This document shows positions 11,608 to 22,500 of a DNA stretch of 64,000 nucleotides, piece by piece. Numbering within the stretch: position 1 is the stretch's first letter; each line of letters begins with the position of its first letter. Origin of the DNA: Telopea speciosissima. Taxonomy: Eukaryota; Streptophyta; Magnoliopsida; Proteales; Proteaceae. The DNA is taken from contig NC_057925.1 in NCBI RefSeq assembly GCF_018873765.1, forward strand, positions 20,905,568-20,969,567, given 5' to 3'. A model generated the notes under the pieces. That model was not told where the DNA came from, searched no databases, and saw only the letters and a list, made by a program, of their open reading frames with translations. The position numbers and the translations under genes are program-made.

Positions 11608-11825
11608 CCCAATGAAATGCAAGAATTTCACACCCATGATGCTTCACGGTGAATTCTCATTGGCCCCCATGTGCACAAAAGAGCCACCCTGCAAGACACA
11701 ATGGGGGGAGTGGGGGGAGGCGAAAGAACGCCCCCACCCAATGAAATGCGGAAATTTCACACCCATGCATGATGCTTCCATATGAATTCTCATTGGCCCC
11801 CACTTGCACATAGGGGCCACTCTCC
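11608..11825. repeat. ~129-bp direct repeat upstream of WAK-like gene 1
   Basis: A block containing AATGAAATGC, ATTTCACACCCATG, GAATTCTCATTGGCCCCCA and GCCAC occurs at about 11611 and again at about 11740. It sits 200-430 bp before the start codon at 12037, so it may modify the promoter. Similar wording (TTTCATTGGCCCC) recurs in intron 2 at about 14508. Confidence 0.75.
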
Positions 11826-11952
11826 TCAACACTTGCCCATTTATTTATTTTTGAAAAACATATATTTATGTTTTTATTTTGTTTTTAACCCAAATGGCTT
11901 GCCCAAGAATTGGATTAGTTCAGGTGTCAACCTCAAGCACTCCCAATTCAAC

Positions 11953-11960
11953 TATATATT
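11953..11960 (+). promoter_or_regulatory. probable TATA box of WAK-like gene 1
   Basis: TATATATT lies 77-84 bp before the ATG at 12037, in a short AT-rich window after the repeat. The spacing suits a 5' UTR of about 50 nt. Confidence 0.5.
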
Positions 11961-12036
11961 AGCTCCACAACTCAATTTCTTCCATACGGTAAGTTCAAGA
12001 GAAGCTACTCTCCTTGTCTCCTCCTCCATTGAAGCC

Positions 12037-15000
12037 ATGGGTACTCTTCTATCCCTTCGGTTCCTATTCATCATTTTATGGCCAACGGTGGCAACATCAA
12101 CATTGCCAATGGCAAAACCCTATTGCCGTTACAAATGTGGTGAGATCCAAGTTCCCTATCCCTTTGGCTTCGGAGATAAAGAGTGTTTCAGAGACGAAGG
12201 TTTTGGTCTAACCTGTGATGAAACCCATTACAACCCTCCAAAACTATTCTATCAAAACGCAGAAGTGGTAAACATTTCATTACAAGGTCAAGTGCAATTG
12301 ATGAGCAACATAAGTCAAGATTGTTACACTTCATCAGGCTTAAGGACTTACTGGAACATTGCTTCTCTCCATTTTACAAATAGTCCCTTCACCATCTCCA
12401 ATACAAAGAACATATTTATGGTTCTGGGTTGCGATACCTGGGCATCAATCACTGGCTCAATTGGTAACCACTTTAGTAGTACTGGTTGTAACATGACTTG
12501 TGGAGACAACAATTATCCTACAGAAAGTTCTTGTTCCGGCAATGGTTGTTGCCAAACCTTTATTCCAAAAGGGTTTCAGAGTTTCGTAATAGAAATTGGT
12601 AGCTATTACAACCATACCAAGGTCTGGAAATATAATCCATGTGGCTACGCTTTCTTGATTGATATGAACTGGTTCAACTTCTCTGGATCTAGCAACAATT
12701 CGCATTCCAGCAATAATACCAATACAAATGGTAATTCGGGAGTCCCTATTATGTTAGATTGGGCGATTGAGCAGAAAAATGGTTCGTCTTGTAAAGAAGC
12801 TGGTAAAGATATCACCACTTACGCCTGTGGCAGGAACTCCGACTGCTTTAACTCCACGAACGGTCTTGGGTATAGCTGCAACTGTTCGGAAGGCTACCAT
12901 GGGAACCCTTATCTTTCAGACGGATGCCAAGGTAACCCTGAACTCCTCTCTTTCTCATATGATACCATGGGTATAATTGTTTGGTTTGATTTTTGCTCCT
13001 TTCAATGAAATAAAAATTAAGAGCTTCCAGGCCATTAGATGTCACTCTTCACCATGGGTATATAGCTGTTTCAGAATTTCTATGTCATTTGATTTCACTC
13101 TTTCACCACTTCCGTGCCATCACCACCGCTACTATGTTGCCGCAACCACCACCACCACCATCCTTCCCAAAGAAATATAGAGAATCTGTTCTTTGAAATT
13201 GATCTACCAAATGAATGTTTTTATTCTTGAAATATTTCGTTAGGTTGTATTTCAATTTTTTGACCAAAAATTTATTTGTTGACTATTTCATTAAATCAAT
13301 TTGAAACTGATATAAACTATACCACATCTGACCTTAATATGATTTCTATTTCAATTTCTTGGGGTGAATTTTATTGAAGGGAATTGTTTGGTTTAATTTT
13401 TACACCATATTTCAGTGAAATTGGAACTCTGAAATAACAGAGGATTCATTTCAATTTCGAAATTGAAATGGACTTCACTCTTGCTTTTTAATGAGTACAT
13501 GGTTAATTTGATGGGTAAAACAATAATTTCATATTAAAATAAAACAGCACCATCCTTCTCCTTATTGTCTCACCACCACCACCATCCTCTCCCACAATAA
13601 TATTGAGATCTGTTCTCATACATTTTTAATTTCCAAATGGATTTCTTATTCTTGAAATATTTCAGTTTGATGCAATCAAAACAATTTCAATTTCTTGATC
13701 AAAAACTTATTTGTTGCTTATTCTAAAAAATCAATTCCAAATCAAAATAGAAATCATTCCTAATTTGACCTAAACTAATTGGGGTTTTTGTTGCAGATAT
13801 AAATGAATGTGCATATCCAATTAATCCCTGCAATTGGACGTGTACCAATCTGCCTGGGAGTTATAGTTGCTCTTGCCCACCAGATTATTATGGAGACGGG
13901 AGAAAAGATGGAAGCGGATGTATTCCTTCTCCAAAGCCGTATCCAATGCTTCAGGTCACCTTAGGTAAATTATTACAAGAGAGAGAGAGACGATCTTGTA
14001 AACCAAGATAGCTTCGGTCAACTGGGTGTTTGATCGGAATGGTGGAATTTGGCGAGCTCGGCTGAGGTCCACGGATCTTGGGACCTGTCGATATGAAATC
14101 TAGGGGGCCCACAGAAGGGACAGTGGATTCCATGTTGATCGGGTCCCAAGGTCGGTCCAATTATGTGGACTTGATCTGTGGTCGAATTTGACGAGGTTGG
14201 ATTGTCTAATTGAATTTAAGAAATTTTTTTTTTTGGTAAACAATTTAAGAATTAATTATAGACAAATATAGGTGAATTTTTTTATTTCACAGTAGATGGG
14301 GTAGTAATTTTGCATGCACCTATGTATAGGCCCAGCTGCTAGCCTGCTACACAACCAAGGAGCATTCATTTTCTCATAAAATAACTTGGGAAAAAGAACG
14401 TTGCTGGGTCGCTTCACTCCTAAGCCTAGACACAAGAGTACGCTAAATTACCACCTAATACCTCTTGAAATAAAAATTTTCATCTATGTTGATACATCTG
14501 TGTGCGCTTTCATTGGCCCCTATGGGATTGAATTCGCCGCCAAGCTGTATAGCAAACACTAGCTAGTATCTCCCTATGTTCATCTCTCCTCTCACAATAG
14601 AAATAGATATATCATTTCATAAGCGAGAAGAAAAAGATAGAAACAAAGAGGCACTAGCGTATGTTATGGCAGCGTTTTTTCTCACATATAATATAAGGGG
14701 AGAGATTATTTGGCCATTTGGGTAGGGTGGGCTCATCAGTGTCGCCAGACCTAGGCCTAGCCGCTTAGATTCCCGCCCATATAAGAAAAGTCCCGAAGTC
14801 AAGATTATTCATCATAGCCCATCATATGAAAGGAATTTAAAGCCCAAAAACATATGGGTCAGATTCGCGAACACTTATCGATACTTATTGTATCTTAAGG
14901 TATTAATACGATACTTATACAATATGATACTTATTAATTAAAAAATGTACTATACAATAACAATTGATATAACTCGATACGGCGTTGTTGTATTTTGTTC

Positions 15001-16623
15001 TCCTTATTCCTAGTATAGTTTTCATATTTCTTATTTGAAGTGTTTTATTTTTTAAAATTATATTTTACAATAATCCTTTACATTTCATTGCACTTTTTTT
15101 CACCATTTCCATAATTCCATGTGTATCTTTAGAGTATCTTGCATCTCTTTGATAAGATGCAATACGTCTCTTAAAATCACCCTTCCGATACAATACCCGA
15201 CACCAATACTTGAATCCTTGGGTCCATGTATCTTTTTTGCAGCAGTATATCTTTTGAGACCTAATGCATACCTTATTCTTATTGAGTATCTTCTCATGTC
15301 TAATACTTTAAACTCCTGAATACAAAAACTGTATTTATAATAACTTTCAAGGAGTCATTGTAAAGAAGATTGTATGGAAATTTCTCATTTTTCTTCCATG
15401 TGCACCCTTATTTTAGACCTAACTTTTAATGTCTTTATTAAGTTCATTGTCTTCTTACAGGTATTGGCTTAAGCTCCTTGTTTCTACTTTTTGGAATATT
15501 GTTGATGGTTTACTTACTTCAAAAGAGAAAGAACAACAAACTCAAGCAAAAATTCTTCGAACAAAATGGTGGTTTCTTGTTAAAGCAACAACTATCTTCC
15601 CGTGAAGGACCCATTGAAGCTGCCAAAATCTTTACAGCAAAAGAACTAAAGCAAGCAACTAACAACTATGCTCAGACCCAAATCCTTGGTCATGGAGGAA
15701 ATGGTACAGTATACAAAGGAATTCTACCTGATCAAAGACTCGTTGCCATTAAAAAATCAAAAAGAGTTGATGAAAGTCAGATCGAGCAATTCATAAATGA
15801 GGTGGTAATTCTCTCCCAAATTAACCATAGAAATGTGGTAAAGCTATTGGGTTGTTGCTTAGAGACTGAGGTTCCTATATTAGTGTATGAATTTGTCACA
15901 AACAAAACTTTATTCCACCACATCCATGGTGAGGGATGCAATAATTCTCAAATTTCTTGGGATATTCGTCTAAGGATAGCTGTAGAAACATCAGAGGCGA
16001 TCGCTTACTTGCATTCTGCGGCTTCACCACCTATCATTCATAGAGATATTAAATCCTCAAACATACTCTTGGATGATAATTATATGGCAAAAGTGTCAGA
16101 TTTCGGTGTATCAAGGTTGGTTCCTTTAGATTATACTCAAATTAGTACACTAGTGCAAGGAACATGGGGGTACTTAGACCCAGAGTACTTTCGATCAAGT
16201 CAATTAACTGAAAAGAGTGATGTTTACAGCTTTGGCGTAGTACTTGTGGAGCTATTAACTGGAAAGAAGGCACTTGATTCTGATGGGCCTGATAGAGATT
16301 CAAATCTAGCTTTGCATTTTGTTACTAGATTCGAAGAGGGTAATGTGTGGGATATTATAGATGATCGGATCATGATTGAAGGGTGCAAAATGAAACTCAA
16401 GGAAGTATTAAAAATAGCAGAAAGATGTTTAAGAGTAAGAGGGAAAGAAAGACCAACAATGAAGGAAGTGGCAATGGAGCTACAAAGGTTAAGGATGGAT
16501 CAGAGGTACTCATCGGTTGCACAAAACATTGAAGAGGTGGAATGTCAGTTTATTGAGCCATCGGACTTGTATAGTCATGACACTATTGGGTATGATAGTT
16601 TGACTAATGATGGTGGGCGATGA
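12037..16623 (+). CDS. wall-associated receptor kinase-like gene 1
   Basis: Three exons: 12037-12931, 13797-13964 and 15461-16623, introns phase 1 with GT-AG ends, giving 741 residues. The ATG at 12037 is chosen because it yields a signal peptide (residues 1-20) and matches the paralogue at 42776; the frame is open further upstream but without a plausible leader. Order: galacturonan-binding Cys-rich domain from C30 with VPYPFGFG at 39-46; EGF-like repeat 263-298; calcium-binding EGF-like repeat starting DINEC, 299-340; transmembrane helix about 356-374; kinase with glycine loop GHGGNG 431-436, ATP lysine K452, HRD 548-550 and DFG 568-570, so an RD kinase. All catalytic residues are intact. 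WAK proteins span the plasma membrane, bind wall pectin and signal in growth and defence. The role here is inferred from domains. A paralogue lies about 30 kb downstream on the same strand. Confidence 0.93.
12974..13795. repeat. two diverged copies of an AT-rich MITE-like repeat in intron 1
   Basis: Both copies start with ATTGTTTGGTTT (12977 and 13384) and later share TTATTCTTGAAATATTTC, TTTCAATTTTTTGACC-like and ATTTGTTG blocks; lengths are about 360 and 410 bp. They account for most of intron 1 (865 bp), which is only 112 bp in the paralogue. They resemble hAT-type MITEs, but I could not fix ends or target duplications. Confidence 0.65.
14393..14690. mobile_element. MITE-like insert in intron 2 of WAK-like gene 1
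   Basis: The left end GGAAAAAGAACGTTGCTGGG resembles the reverse complement of the right end around 14667-14690 (AGCGTTTTTTCTCAC). The same left-end wording occurs in inserts at 44403 and 46065 beside the second WAK-like gene. Confidence 0.5.
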
Positions 16624-17081
16624 TTGTGCTATCCTTCTTTAGTTTTCTTCAATTCTTGTTTTTCATTTTATGGTTTATACTTGTCATTTTTGAGTATGTA
16701 TGGTTTTTAAGTTGTAACAAATAGTGAAGGTGAGGCATAGCAACTCATCCATTGTTGTGTGTCTCTTCCCCTGACCCTTAGCGAACGGAGATCTCTAAAG
16801 ACTTTTACAAAATATCTTCATTAGTTACATGGTGTAGTGGTGTGATGGTGTTGTGGTGAGTAGGTGATGTAAAGCTGAGGCAGACAGTGTGGGGTGCGGT
16901 TGTAGTGAGAATCTCTGGTGTCTACTGGCGGCCCTTGTAGTACGTATCTTTTTGCTATGGGGGTACTCAGGACCTCGATGAAAGAAGGGGTTCCAAAACC
17001 CATCTTTTAAACTTTCTGTTTTGACGTCTTCGACCCAAGGTACTTTTCCCTTCGCTCGTGGTTCGAACCTCAAACCTCTAA
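16624..17081. other. 3' flank of WAK-like gene 1
   Basis: The first ~110 bp align with sequence beyond the second WAK-like gene (TATGGTTTATA and AATAGTGAAGG in both), so they are probably 3' UTR. The remainder holds a minus-strand 94-codon frame (16825-17109) that I do not recognise. Confidence 0.45.
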
Positions 17082-17086
17082 GTGAT

Positions 17087-17320
17087 TGTTGAGAAAGGAT
17101 TTTAATCATTAATTGTTCTCACAATGGAGAATCATATATATAATTACAGCCCTGATCAGTATGATAAGTAATATCACATGTGATATGGAAAGATTACAAT
17201 GAGAGATACATGAACAAAATTGCATGAAATAGAAGATATGCATGCAATGAAAAGAATATTTGCCTATTGGACCGAATATTGAGTTTCCAATAAGAAGGAA
17301 CTCCTTATTCAGTCAATACA
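17087..17320 (-). repeat. copia 3' LTR, 234 bp
   Basis: On the minus strand the purine tract CCTTGAGGGGG (plus 17321-17331) precedes TGTATTGACTG at 17320; the LTR ends TTTCTCAACA at 17087, giving TG...CA ends. The first ~80 bp recur as the 5' LTR piece at 18497-18570. Confidence 0.8.
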
Positions 17321-18570
17321 CCCCCTCAAGGTGGAGGTGATCGAAACGTGTTGAACCTTCATCTTGTCCCACATAAATTGAAAACAATTGGTAGGCAATG
17401 CTTGGGTGAGGACATTGGCCAGCTGATCAGAGGTGGAGATGAATTGAACAAAAAGTTGACGATTGGAGACCCACTCATTAACAAAGTGAAAGTCAATCTT
17501 GATGTATTTGGTGCGTGCATGGAACACTGGGTTGGTAGTCAAGTAGGTGGCACCCCAATTGTCGCACCACAGGATCGGAGGATCGTGTAATGGGCAATGT
17601 AGTTCCTTGAAAAGAGCTTCTAGCCAAATCAGCTCCGTGGAAGCATCCGCCAGGGCTTTGTATTCGGATTTAATGGAAGAAACAGAAACCGTCTTCTATT
17701 TCCTAGATGTTGAGGAGATCAAGTTGGGTCCAAGAAAGATGGCATAACCACCAGTAGATTGCCAATCAGAGTTGTTTCCAGCCAGTCGGTGTCTGAAAAT
17801 GCCTGTAAAGTGAGATTGGTAGCTTTCTCAAGGAGTAAACCATGAGTGGATGTCACCTTGAGGTACCGCAAAATTAGTTTAACCTGTAACCAATGACCTT
17901 TAGTTGGACTATGCATACACTGGCATACCTGATTGATTGTGAAGGACACATCTTGTCGGGTAAGAGTGACATATTGCAATGCACCAATAATGGACCTATA
18001 TTTGGTGGGATCGTTCATAGGTGCACCCCCTGAATCCGTAGTAGAGGGAGTAGTGGCCATTGGGGTGAGAATCGATTTACAATCCTTCATGTCAGCACAA
18101 TTGAATAGATCCTGTATGTAGCAAGATTGGGATAGTAAAAGGCCCTTGGAATGAGGAATAGCCTCAAGTCCCAGGAAGAAATGCAACCCCAAACCTTTGA
18201 TGGAAAATTCGGTTGCAAGCTTTCCCAAAATACCAGTGACACTAGAGGGGTGATTACTGGGGAAAAAATAAGAGAGACAGGTCAGTACGAGAAGCAGTAA
18301 AATCCAAAGTGAATAAAAGTGTGGAGAGGCAATGAAACCAGGCATGAGGTGTCTGTTTCAGGCCATATAAAGACGGTGCATCTTACAAACATGGTGGATC
18401 CGGGATGGGTCAGTGAGTCTAGGAGGTTAAGCCATGAATACTTCCTCAGAGTTACCTATGTAAGAAGGCATTATTGACGTCCAGCTGCCTTATAAAAGAT
18501 ATGCATGCAATGAAAAGAATATTTTCCTAGTGAACCAAATATTGAGTTTCCACTCCTTACTTGGTCAATT
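17087..18570 (-). mobile_element. internally deleted Ty1/copia element
   Basis: Minus-strand copia remnant. From high to low coordinates: a short piece of 5' LTR (18570-18497), then directly an RT segment (about 18490: QLDVNNAFLH, then YGLKQTPHAWFH), LGLEAIPHSKGLLLSQ and YIQDLF near 18180, TKYRSIIGALQYVTLTRQDV near 17990, and the RNase H end with ARTKYIKIDFHFV and FISTSDQLANVLT near 17500. Gag, protease, integrase and most of the 5' LTR are missing. GTGAT flanks both sides (17082-17086 and 18571-18575) and may be the target duplication, although the first bases of the 5' LTR piece do not match the 3' LTR start. Stops and frame changes make it inactive. Confidence 0.85.
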
Positions 18571-18575
18571 GTGAT

Positions 18576-19769
18576 CGAATCACTCCTCTTTGGTCTTTTC
18601 CTCTTCCTTTTCTCTCTCTTTCCCCTCTGGTTTCTTTAGGTTTTGATATAGGAAGAAATGAATCAACATCTAACTTAATATGTGAAATTCAGGCACGACC
18701 AATTGTCAAACGACTAAGTTGTTGAACTATCTGGACTCCTATTGATTGACCAACACATCGACCAGAATGATCCGATCGATCGGCAGACCAATCGGCTTCA
18801 ACTAGTTGCTCATTGTGAGTCTGTGACCAGTACCTGATCTGGTCAATCAGATCTTGTTTCCAAGATCGGGTCTTCTGACCTTTCTTACTCAATCAACCAT
18901 ATCTCAATCGATCGAGTTCTGCTCGTCCTGATTCTTTTTCCACTAGAAAGGTAAATTAATTACCTTCGTTTCTCATGTTTTGGGCTTTCCCAATTTCTAA
19001 CTAAAAGGTATCCTAAAACTCACATGAAGCCGCTGCTCGATCCTAAACTGTACAATTGATAGTCTTGTTACTTTACTATGGACCACCAATAGGGTACACA
19101 CTACTCTTAGGGCCGAACTCGTTCAACACTAAATAATCACATATTAATGAAATATCTTAAATCAATTGACCTTAGTCCATATTTACCTGAGCTATCAACA
19201 GTTCTTCATTATTAAGAAAACAATGCTCAGAATGGCGATTTGTAGAAGAAAATGCAAAGTGAAAGAGAAACACACAAGCATAGAACAAGATTTACATGCT
19301 TCACCCCCAATAAGGAAGGCTATGTCAATGGCCGGGCGATAGTATGAATCCACTAATTTGTGAAGAAAAATACAAAACCCTCTCACAATCTCTTAAAGAG
19401 GTAACAACATTATGTAAGAAAACCCTAACCCCAAAAGTACATAAATGTCCCACCCCACCAAAACTACTCGATACGGACTTTAACTGAAATAGGTCGAAAT
19501 ACATATCAAAATGAAGCTCTCGATGAGCTCATAAGGGTACAACGCCTATGGCGCTGATGTATGCACTTTTTGGCCATTCTGGCGCTTTTTGAAGGCGAAA
19601 CGGCTTACCACATCACTTTCTGGACTAAGATCAGGCTTCATCAATAACACTTTGTTCAACCAACATAACCAGATTCTATCAAAATGAACCTGCCAAGTAC
19701 TTTTCACTCATAAACATCAATGAATTATACCTTTATAAAGCCATGCTTGATAACCATCTGATTATTAGT
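18576..19769. other. intergenic, no gene recognised
   Basis: Contains GATCGAT-rich stretches (18700-18930). No recognisable coding region. Confidence 0.4.
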
Positions 19770-20255
19770 GTTGAACGATTGGATGTTGTGCAGACTGTGA
19801 TTACGAGCAAGGAGACGTTCGTGCGTCATAGGGAATCGATCGATGATCTCCTCCACCCCAACCTGGTCTCCCTCAGAGCATATTTCTAGGCCAAGGAAGA
19901 GAGACTCCTCTTCTCTGACTATCAGCCCAAGGGCAATGCCTACCCCATCATCCATGATAAGCTCCCTTTGTCTCAAACACAGTTACACTATTATGCATAG
20001 GGGACTTGCTTACTTCCACTGACTAGAGCGATTCCCTCATCGACCTCATCCACATATGAAGCTCTGCAGACATCAGGAAAGAGCGATGCGGTGGAGGTTT
20101 CCTTATGGGATGCTCCGGAACAACAAAGGGATTATAACCTTTTTTGTTACAAACAGATGCACTCTGTGGGAGGACATAGGGGCCACACACACACGACAAC
20201 CAATAAGAGTATGTGAACTGGCTTCTCAGGGGTGAGAATTTCGACTTTCATGGGG
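19770..20255 (+). pseudogene. coding-like fragment before an LTR, unknown
   Basis: A plus-strand frame reads SKETFVRHRESIDDLLHP, then an in-frame TAG (near 19890) and AKEERLLFSDYQPKGNAYP before further stops. Composition looks coding, but I do not recognise the family. It ends just before a purine-rich tract and an LTR start at 20262, so it may be the 3' internal part of a gypsy element. Confidence 0.3.
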
Positions 20256-20261
20256 GCCTGA

Positions 20262-21768
20262 TGTAGACACCTCATTTTGTCATTCCCCCTAGAGGCTTCC
20301 CATTATGATGATGAGCATCCTCCAAGGCATAGGTCGATGTATCTATAGATGTAGCAAGTTTGCACTGCCCAAATCCGTCCATAGATCGTTCAAACCACTA
20401 TTAGAACAAAAACCAGAGCCCTAGACCACTCTAAGATCCCTTGGAAAGGCTAGCCCTGACCTAGACGTCCTTGGAACCAGCCTAGCCCAACACAAAACCA
20501 ACCTAAATAGCCCAAAACCTATCTGTCGACACCTAGACTAAAGCCGACATTGAAAGGCCCTGAGTCGACATCGACCATAAATTTCATTGACATCGACCTG
20601 CTTCCTCTTGAATGTCGATTAGAATCCTTTCATTGTCTATCCTCCATCGACATGCAGACCATTCACGCCGACATTGAAAAATACCTTTGTCAATGTCGAT
20701 AGTTGTTTATCGATAGTAGCTTGATGTCGACCTACCCCCTTCTCAATGTTAACTCGACCCCAGTTCACTGTTGATCCTATGCATATCCAAGAGACCCAAA
20801 CTTGCCATGTTTAGCTCCGATTACACTTCCTTTCATGCCTAAGCTTATATTTGGCAACTTGGATGCGAGTTTTGGCCCTCTTAGGCCCCAAGAAACTCTT
20901 CGTTTGACAAAAAATAACTTTCTCAAACCCCATTGGCCAATACTTTGACCAAACACCCACTGTCGATGTAAAGACATTCATTCTGATGCCTCACCAATGA
21001 TTCAGATCAGACCCAGCATCCTAGAATGAATTTGGGAGTGTACACACCCCTCTAAAACTATGAATACACCCCCTCTCATGTTGAAGAGGATCCCCCCACT
21101 TTGATTCCTCACTCAATGCTTAGATTTTTACTTAAGTCCTTAGCTTAGAAACACCTCCCTTGGTATTTTTGAGCCTGGCGACGAAGTGTTGTCCAAAAGA
21201 GCAATAAGAAGCATGAACTATCGACAATATTGTCTCACATTACAACCTCCTGAGTCAAAAAAGGGAAGCCTTCACCATCCTTCAAGTACAAGTCCTTCTA
21301 ACTAGGTAATACTAATTTTTGTTTGTTTTGCCCTTGGCTTTCCACTTCCTTTTTCGCATTCATTTTGCATCTCGTAGCGACGTACGATCCCATCTCTCTA
21401 GATGGTGATCACACATGCTCTTGTTGTTTATCCTTTTATGTTTTCTTTTGTCTATGATCCCCATCCCCTATAGACTAAGACTCCCTTTATCTTCTTATCG
21501 CATATACTTTTTGGATTTTCATGTGACCACATGTCCTACTTTTTCTTTCTTCATGCTTCCTTTAGTTCAGAATTTGTATGCTTTCATGTTGTCATGCTCT
21601 GATATGTGCTTAGTTATCTAGATTTACATGTTTTATTATGTGTCCCATTCATCGATGTTTCTATGTCTTGATTTATTTCCACACATATATATAGAGACTA
21701 GGTTTTTGTTCCTCTTTTGTATTCCCTGTTTTTTTTCACACTCTTATCCGGTATTCATTATTGTCTAT
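20262..21768 (+). mobile_element. gypsy-type LTR remnant
   Basis: Begins TGTAGACACCTCATTTTGTC directly after a G-rich tract (ATGGGGGCCTGA), the layout of polypurine tract plus 3' LTR on the plus strand. At 20520-20765 it contains many copies of GTCGAC, CATCGACC and AATGTCGAT in both orientations, a quasi-palindromic array. The right end is not identified. The call rests on these signals only. Confidence 0.45.
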
Positions 21769-22500
21769 GTTACACTCGTGCCCAAAACCTCGATATAATT
21801 TGAACTTTTCATAATTGGTGTTACACCGGTGACCTTCGTCCAGAGGTTTGGTACGTATCCCAAACCATAATGCATTTACCTTACATGGCATGTAGACATA
21901 GTGCCAATATCATACCTAAAGCCCCACAGAAAACCCCTCACATATGCCCTTAGACAGAAACATATTGGATCTCAAAGTTGTTATCCAAGCAGCAGAGGTC
22001 GATCAGGTATGATCAGCCGTAGGATCGACCTGTGGTGCTAAATAACTGATTATTGAACCTGTGGCCCCCAGGGTGGGTCCCAACCCCCTATGACCTTTTG
22101 ATGTGTGGATGTCCGCCATGTCAACCACACCCTTATGATGCTTGATAGTGGGCCCACTTGCCCATACATAAGATTTAATGTGATTTAAGTTTGGGGATTG
22201 GCTTGCCTGCCAAACAGACCCTAACGAACTTAAGTCTATATATAGACATGAGTTCCCATGAGGCTCATTTCTCAACCCCTAAAGCTGAAATCATGGGAAG
22301 GGGAGAAAGAAGAGAAAAGAGAGAAGAATAAGGAAGGAGAAGGAAGAGCTAGGGCACCCCCATTGGACTCCAAACTCCATTCAAATCAAACCATTGATTT
22401 TGTTTTAGTTAAACTGAGATCTATTTCCTTACAAGTAATATTCTCTTTGAATCTAATTATGCAGGTCTTCCTATGTGATATTGAGATTTGGTATGAGCTA
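21769..22500 (+). mobile_element. LTR remnant related to elements A and B
   Basis: Starts TGTTACACTCGTGCCC, close to the sense start of the element A LTR at 51034 (TGTTACACTCGCACCC). It holds a palindromic motif GGTCGAT...ATCGACC at 21996-22031, a TATA box (TATATATA, about 22230) and then a purine-rich leader (GAGAAAGAAGAGAAAAGAG, about 22303), the same order as in the 5' LTR of element B (54792, 55064 and 55110). No matching 3' end, primer site or partner LTR was found. Confidence 0.55.

Noticed and set aside
16825..17109. Minus-strand 94-codon frame as a gene
   Set aside because: No recognisable domain, low-complexity Thr/His/Ser end, and its 5' end runs into the copia LTR.
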